From Derxia gummosa DSM 723 (lineage in GTDB: Bacteria > Pseudomonadota > Gammaproteobacteria > Burkholderiales > Burkholderiaceae_E): 64,000 nt of DNA. Below the pieces are notes generated by a model. That model was given only the letters and a program-made list of their open reading frames with translations, was not told where the DNA came from and made no database searches. Positions 60,875-64,000 of the stretch are shown piece after piece. The translations under genes were made by a program, and so were the position numbers. The DNA lies in NCBI RefSeq assembly GCF_000482785.1, contig NZ_KI519499.1, positions 767,776 through 831,775 of the forward strand. The letters are read 5' to 3'. The number at the start of each line of letters is the position of its first letter. Position 1 is the first letter of the stretch.

Positions 60875-61010
60875 GGTGGCGCCGCCGCACGACAACCGGC
60901 CTCGCCCGCATTGCCGCCCGCGCCCGCGCTGGCTAGCCTTGAAGCCGACAAGAAAATGCATCTTCGCGGCGCGGCCATGCCCGGCCCGCCGCGCCGAGGA
61001 GACCAGCCCG

Positions 61011-62987
61011 ATGCAGCAGATCACCCGAGGTCACGACGATGACCAGCAACCGGCACTCGCCGACCGCATCGCGCGCTCGTGGCAGCGCTCGGTCGAGCAT
61101 TACCGGCTCGACCCGCATGCGCCGCGCCGCCCGCGCATCCTCGGCAGCGCCGAATGCCGCGAGCTGCGCGAGCGCTCGGAAGTGCTGCTGCGCGCGGCCC
61201 AGTCGCGGCTCACGCGGCTGGAGCGCCAGATCGTCGATGGCGGCTATTGCGTGCTGCTCACCAACGAGCGCGGCGAGACCATCGACTTCCGGGGCGGCGC
61301 GGCCGAGCGCGTGTTCGGCCAGCGCGGCCTGCGCATCGGCGCCTGCTGGTCGGAGGATGAGGAAGGCACGAACGGCGTCGGCACCGCCCTCGTCGATTGC
61401 CAGCCCACGCTCGTGCACAAGCACGAGCACTTCCGCGCCCACAACGCCGCCATCACCTGCAGCGCCGCCCCCATCCTCGGGCCTGACGGCCGCATGCTCG
61501 GCGTGCTCAACGCCACCAACTGCGACGCGCCCGACGACCGCCGCAGCCAGGCGATGGTGTTCCGCCTGGTGCGCGACAGCGCGCTCGCGATCGAGGACGC
61601 CGTGTTCGCCGACACCTGGCGCCATGCCTGGCTGCTGCGCCTGAGCGCGGCCGGCGAATCGGGCGGCTGGGACGACGGCCCGCTCATCGCCTTCGATGAC
61701 GGCGGCCGCGTGCTCGCCGCCAGCCACCGGCTCCAGCTCGGCTGGCGCCCGCGTGCCGCCCTGCCCGATTGCCAGCTCGCCGACCTGTTCGAGCTGCCGC
61801 GCGACGGCCTCACCGGCCATGCCCACCGCCATCCGGGCCAGCCCGTGGCCCTGCGGCATTTCGCGAGCGGCGCGCTGTTCCACGGCCAGTTGCGCGCGCC
61901 GGCACGCGCATTGTCGCGGCCGGTGCCGCGCGAGGCCGCTGCGCCGGCCGAGGGCTTCGACGCGCTCGCCGTGGGCGACCCCGAGGTGCGCCAGCTGGTC
62001 GATCGCATCAAGCGGCTGGCCGATTCGCGCCTGAGCATCCTACTGCTCGGCGAAACCGGCAGCGGAAAGGAAGCTTTCGCGCGCGCCATCCATGCCCACA
62101 GCCAGCGCCGCGAACGACCCTTCGTCGCGGTCAACTGCGCGGCCATTCCCGACACGCTCATCGAGAGCGAACTGTTCGGCTACAAGGAAGGCGCCTTCAC
62201 CGGCGCGAAGTCGCGCGGCATGGTCGGCAAGATCCAGCTCGCCGACGGCGGCACGCTCTTCCTCGACGAGATCGGCGACATGCCGCTCGCCTCGCAGACG
62301 CGGCTGCTGCGCGTGCTGGCCGAGGGCGAAGTGATGGCGCTGGGCGCGACGCGGGCCGAGCGCGTCGATCTGCACGTGGTGTGCGCGACCCACCGCGATC
62401 TCGCCGCGATGGTGGCCGAGGGCCGCTTCCGCGAGGACCTGTACTACCGCCTCAACGCCGCCACCTTCCGCCTGCCGCCGCTGCGCGAGCGCGCCGACCG
62501 GCGCGACGTGATCGCGGCCGTGTTCGCCGACGAGACGCACGCCGCCGGCCGCGATCTCGCGCTCGGCGAAGAGGTGCTCGACCGGCTCGACGCCTACGAC
62601 TGGCCCGGCAACATCCGCGAGCTGCGCAACGTGCTGCGCTATGCGATCGCGGTCTGCGCCGAACCGCGCCTGCGCGCCGACCACCTGCCGGCGGCCGTGC
62701 TCGCCGGGCCGGCGCAGCGCCCGCGCGCGCCGCGCGCCGAGGCCGGGCATCCGCCGCGCGCCGCCTCCGCCACGTCCGCCGCCGCACTTGGGCGCCGTAC
62801 CGGTCACGCCGCCAGCGAACGCAGCCTCGCCGCCGACCGCGACGAATGCCTGCGCCTGCGCCAGGCCCTCGCCGACTGCGGCGGCCATGCACCGAGCGCG
62901 GCCAGGCGGCTCGGCATGTCGCGCGCGACCTTCTACCGCCGGCTCAAGGACTACGGCATCGCGCCGGGACGCGCGGGCGAAGACTGA
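61011..62987 (+). CDS. Sigma-54-dependent transcriptional activator, AcoR/BmoR type
   Basis: A 658-residue enhancer-binding protein. The N-terminal 310 residues hold a GAF-like sensor ([33 protein letters not shown]), then an AAA+ domain with Walker A GETGSGKE (347-354), the sigma-54 contact loop GAFTGA (394-399) and Walker [10 protein letters not shown] Fis-type helix-turn-helix closes it ([18 protein letters not shown]). Relatives such as AcoR and BmoR sense acetoin or short alcohols directly through the GAF region. It is divergent from the Rieske/PQQ genes and most likely switches them on in response to the alcohol. Confidence 0.93.
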   Translation: MQQITRGHDDDQQPALADRIARSWQRSVEHYRLDPHAPRRPRILGSAECRELRERSEVLLRAAQSRLTRLERQIVDGGYCVLLTNERGETIDFRGGAAERVFGQRGLRIGACWSEDEEGTNGVGTALVDCQPTLVHKHEHFRAHNAAITCSAAPILGPDGRMLGVLNATNCDAPDDRRSQAMVFRLVRDSALAIEDAVFADTWRHAWLLRLSAAGESGGWDDGPLIAFDDGGRVLAASHRLQLGWRPRAALPDCQLADLFELPRDGLTGHAHRHPGQPVALRHFASGALFHGQLRAPARALSRPVPREAAAPAEGFDALAVGDPEVRQLVDRIKRLADSRLSILLLGETGSGKEAFARAIHAHSQRRERPFVAVNCAAIPDTLIESELFGYKEGAFTGAKSRGMVGKIQLADGGTLFLDEIGDMPLASQTRLLRVLAEGEVMALGATRAERVDLHVVCATHRDLAAMVAEGRFREDLYYRLNAATFRLPPLRERADRRDVIAAVFADETHAAGRDLALGEEVLDRLDAYDWPGNIRELRNVLRYAIAVCAEPRLRADHLPAAVLAGPAQRPRAPRAEAGHPPRAASATSAAALGRRTGHAASERSLAADRDECLRLRQALADCGGHAPSAARRLGMSRATFYRRLKDYGIAPGRAGED

Positions 62988-63128
62988 AGGGAACGGCAGG
63001 CAGCGGCGCGCCCCGGCATCGACGGCCGGCCATTGCCGTGCAGGCGGCGTCCGCGAGCGTTCCGCTGTCGTTTCAGCGAGTGTTTCGCGCCTTGCCCGGG
63101 CGTCGCGTGGCGGCTTTGATGCGAAGCC

Positions 63129-64000
63129 ATGCCTACCCTCTCCTCCCTCAGCCGCCACGATCCGTGGATCGCGACGCTGATCGCCGCCGGCATCGCGCTC
63201 GCCGTCGCCTTCATCGTCTTCAAGCTCGGCGATGCCGTGATCCGGCGCGCCGTCGCGCGCTCGCCGGTCGCGCAGTCGGTCGCGCGCAGCGCGCGTCATC
63301 CCGCCGCCTGGGCGCTGCCGGTCGCGGCGCTCGAATTCGTCTTCCACGCGGCGCCCGACAGCCTCGACGGCATCGAGACCGTGCGTCACGCGAGCAGCGT
63401 GCTGCTCATCGGCGCCGTCACCTGGCTGCTCGTGCGCTGCGTGCGCGGCTTCGCGGCGGGCGTCATCGGCGCCCATCCCTCGGACGTGGCCGACAACCTC
63501 AACCTGCGCCGCCTCGCCACGCAGACCCGCGTGCTCGCGCGCACCGCCATGTTCGCGATCGGCCTGATCGGCACCGCGCTCATCTGCATGACCTTCCCGA
63601 GCGTGCGCCAGATTGGCGCCAGCCTGCTCGCCTCGGCCGGCGTGGCCGGCCTCATCGCCGGTATCGCGGCCCGGCCGGTACTCGGCAACCTCATCGCCGG
63701 CCTGCAGATCGGCCTGGCCCAGCCGATCCGGCTCGACGACGTGGTGATCGTCGAGGGCGAATGGGGCTGGATCGAGGAGATCACCGGCACCTACGTGGTC
63801 GTGCGCCTGTGGGACCAGCGCCGGCTCGTCGTGCCGCTGCAATGGTGGATCGAGCATCCGTTCCAGAACTGGACCCGCAACAGCTCGGAGCTGATCGGCA
63901 CCGTCTTCCTGTGGGTGGACTACCGCATGCCGCTCGACCCGCTGCGCGCCGAACTCAAGGCCGCCTGCGAGGCCTCGCCCGACTGGGACGGCCGCGTCGC
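63129..64000 (+). CDS. MscS-family mechanosensitive channel, cut at the window end
   Basis: The frame from the ATG at 63129 stays open to the last base (290 complete codons seen). The N-terminal part has membrane segments at about 13-33, 58-70, 91-108 and 136-155, then the pore-like helix [20 protein letters not shown] followed by [21 protein letters not shown], the MscS signature. The soluble beta domain reads [21 protein letters not shown]. The C terminus is missing. Role: membrane tension relief, possibly small-molecule flux. No link to the alcohol module is proven. Confidence 0.88.
   Translation, partial: MPTLSSLSRHDPWIATLIAAGIALAVAFIVFKLGDAVIRRAVARSPVAQSVARSARHPAAWALPVAALEFVFHAAPDSLDGIETVRHASSVLLIGAVTWLLVRCVRGFAAGVIGAHPSDVADNLNLRRLATQTRVLARTAMFAIGLIGTALICMTFPSVRQIGASLLASAGVAGLIAGIAARPVLGNLIAGLQIGLAQPIRLDDVVIVEGEWGWIEEITGTYVVVRLWDQRRLVVPLQWWIEHPFQNWTRNSSELIGTVFLWVDYRMPLDPLRAELKAACEASPDWDGRV

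Larger units (their letters stand above)
60542..61010. other. Divergent control region between Rieske and activator genes
   Basis: This 469-base non-coding stretch holds the sigma-54 promoter, the IHF-like site and the TGAGACGC boxes, all listed separately. I see no gene in it. The activator's own promoter was not identified; because the boxes lie closer to the activator gene, binding could also repress or tune it. Confidence 0.7.

Overview
The window is very GC-rich, densely packed chromosomal DNA of a betaproteobacterium, most likely order Burkholderiales. Three things point there: the long fab-rpoE-lepA-lepB-rnc-era-recO-pdxJ block, the uvrC-pgsA-tRNA-Gly order, and EarP paired with an EF-P carrying Arg32. 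I cannot name the genus from sequence alone. I see no phage, insertion sequence, CRISPR array or rRNA.

Region 1 (1-25.3 kb) is housekeeping. A cut tRNA-Gly, pgsA and uvrC lie on the minus strand, divergent from earP-efp. From 20.8 kb down to 4.7 kb a near-continuous minus-strand block runs yceD, rpmF, plsX, fabH, fabD, fabG, acpP, fabF, a YgfX-like gene, rpoE, rseA, lepA, lepB, a DUF4845 gene, rnc, era, recO, pdxJ, nagZ. Many joints are ATGA-type stop/start overlaps. The block appears to have lost genes usually found in it: rseB and mucD/degP between rseA and lepA, and acpS between pdxJ and nagZ. RseA is short and has almost no periplasmic part. maf and a tetrapyrrole-methylase-like methyltransferase gene run rightward, facing sppA, a small Rieske protein, a HAD phosphatase and rluC.

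Region 2 (25.3-37 kb) holds rne with a leader of about 0.7 kb and a long low-complexity tail, convergent with fumC. It continues with moaA, a transglutaminase-like protein, moeA, rraA and an MFS transporter.

Region 3 (37-48.6 kb) looks like an uptake island: a complete peptide-type ABC importer (lipoprotein binding protein, two permeases, one fused double ATPase), then a TonB-dependent receptor and its own exbB-exbD-tonB. It ends in a clear terminator.

Region 4 (48.6-55 kb) carries a ClC antiporter, a DUF1415 protein, an RluF-like pseudouridine synthase with a disordered head, a short CPBP-type membrane protease, and a DUF6502-DUF5666 pair behind a palindrome.

Region 5 (55-63 kb) is the most interesting part. 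It is a minus-strand set of exported Rieske protein, PQQ alcohol dehydrogenase, outer-membrane barrel, DUF1097 membrane protein and AldA-type aldehyde dehydrogenase. It diverges from a sigma-54 activator of the AcoR/BmoR type. The intergenic region shows a near-perfect -24/-12 promoter aimed at the Rieske gene, an IHF-like site behind it, and repeated TGAGACGC boxes farther upstream. The dehydrogenase has the extra aspartate of lanthanide-type enzymes but no vicinal cysteine pair. No cytochrome c gene is present. I read this as an alcohol-inducible periplasmic oxidation module that may hand electrons to a Rieske protein. The window ends inside an MscS-family channel gene.
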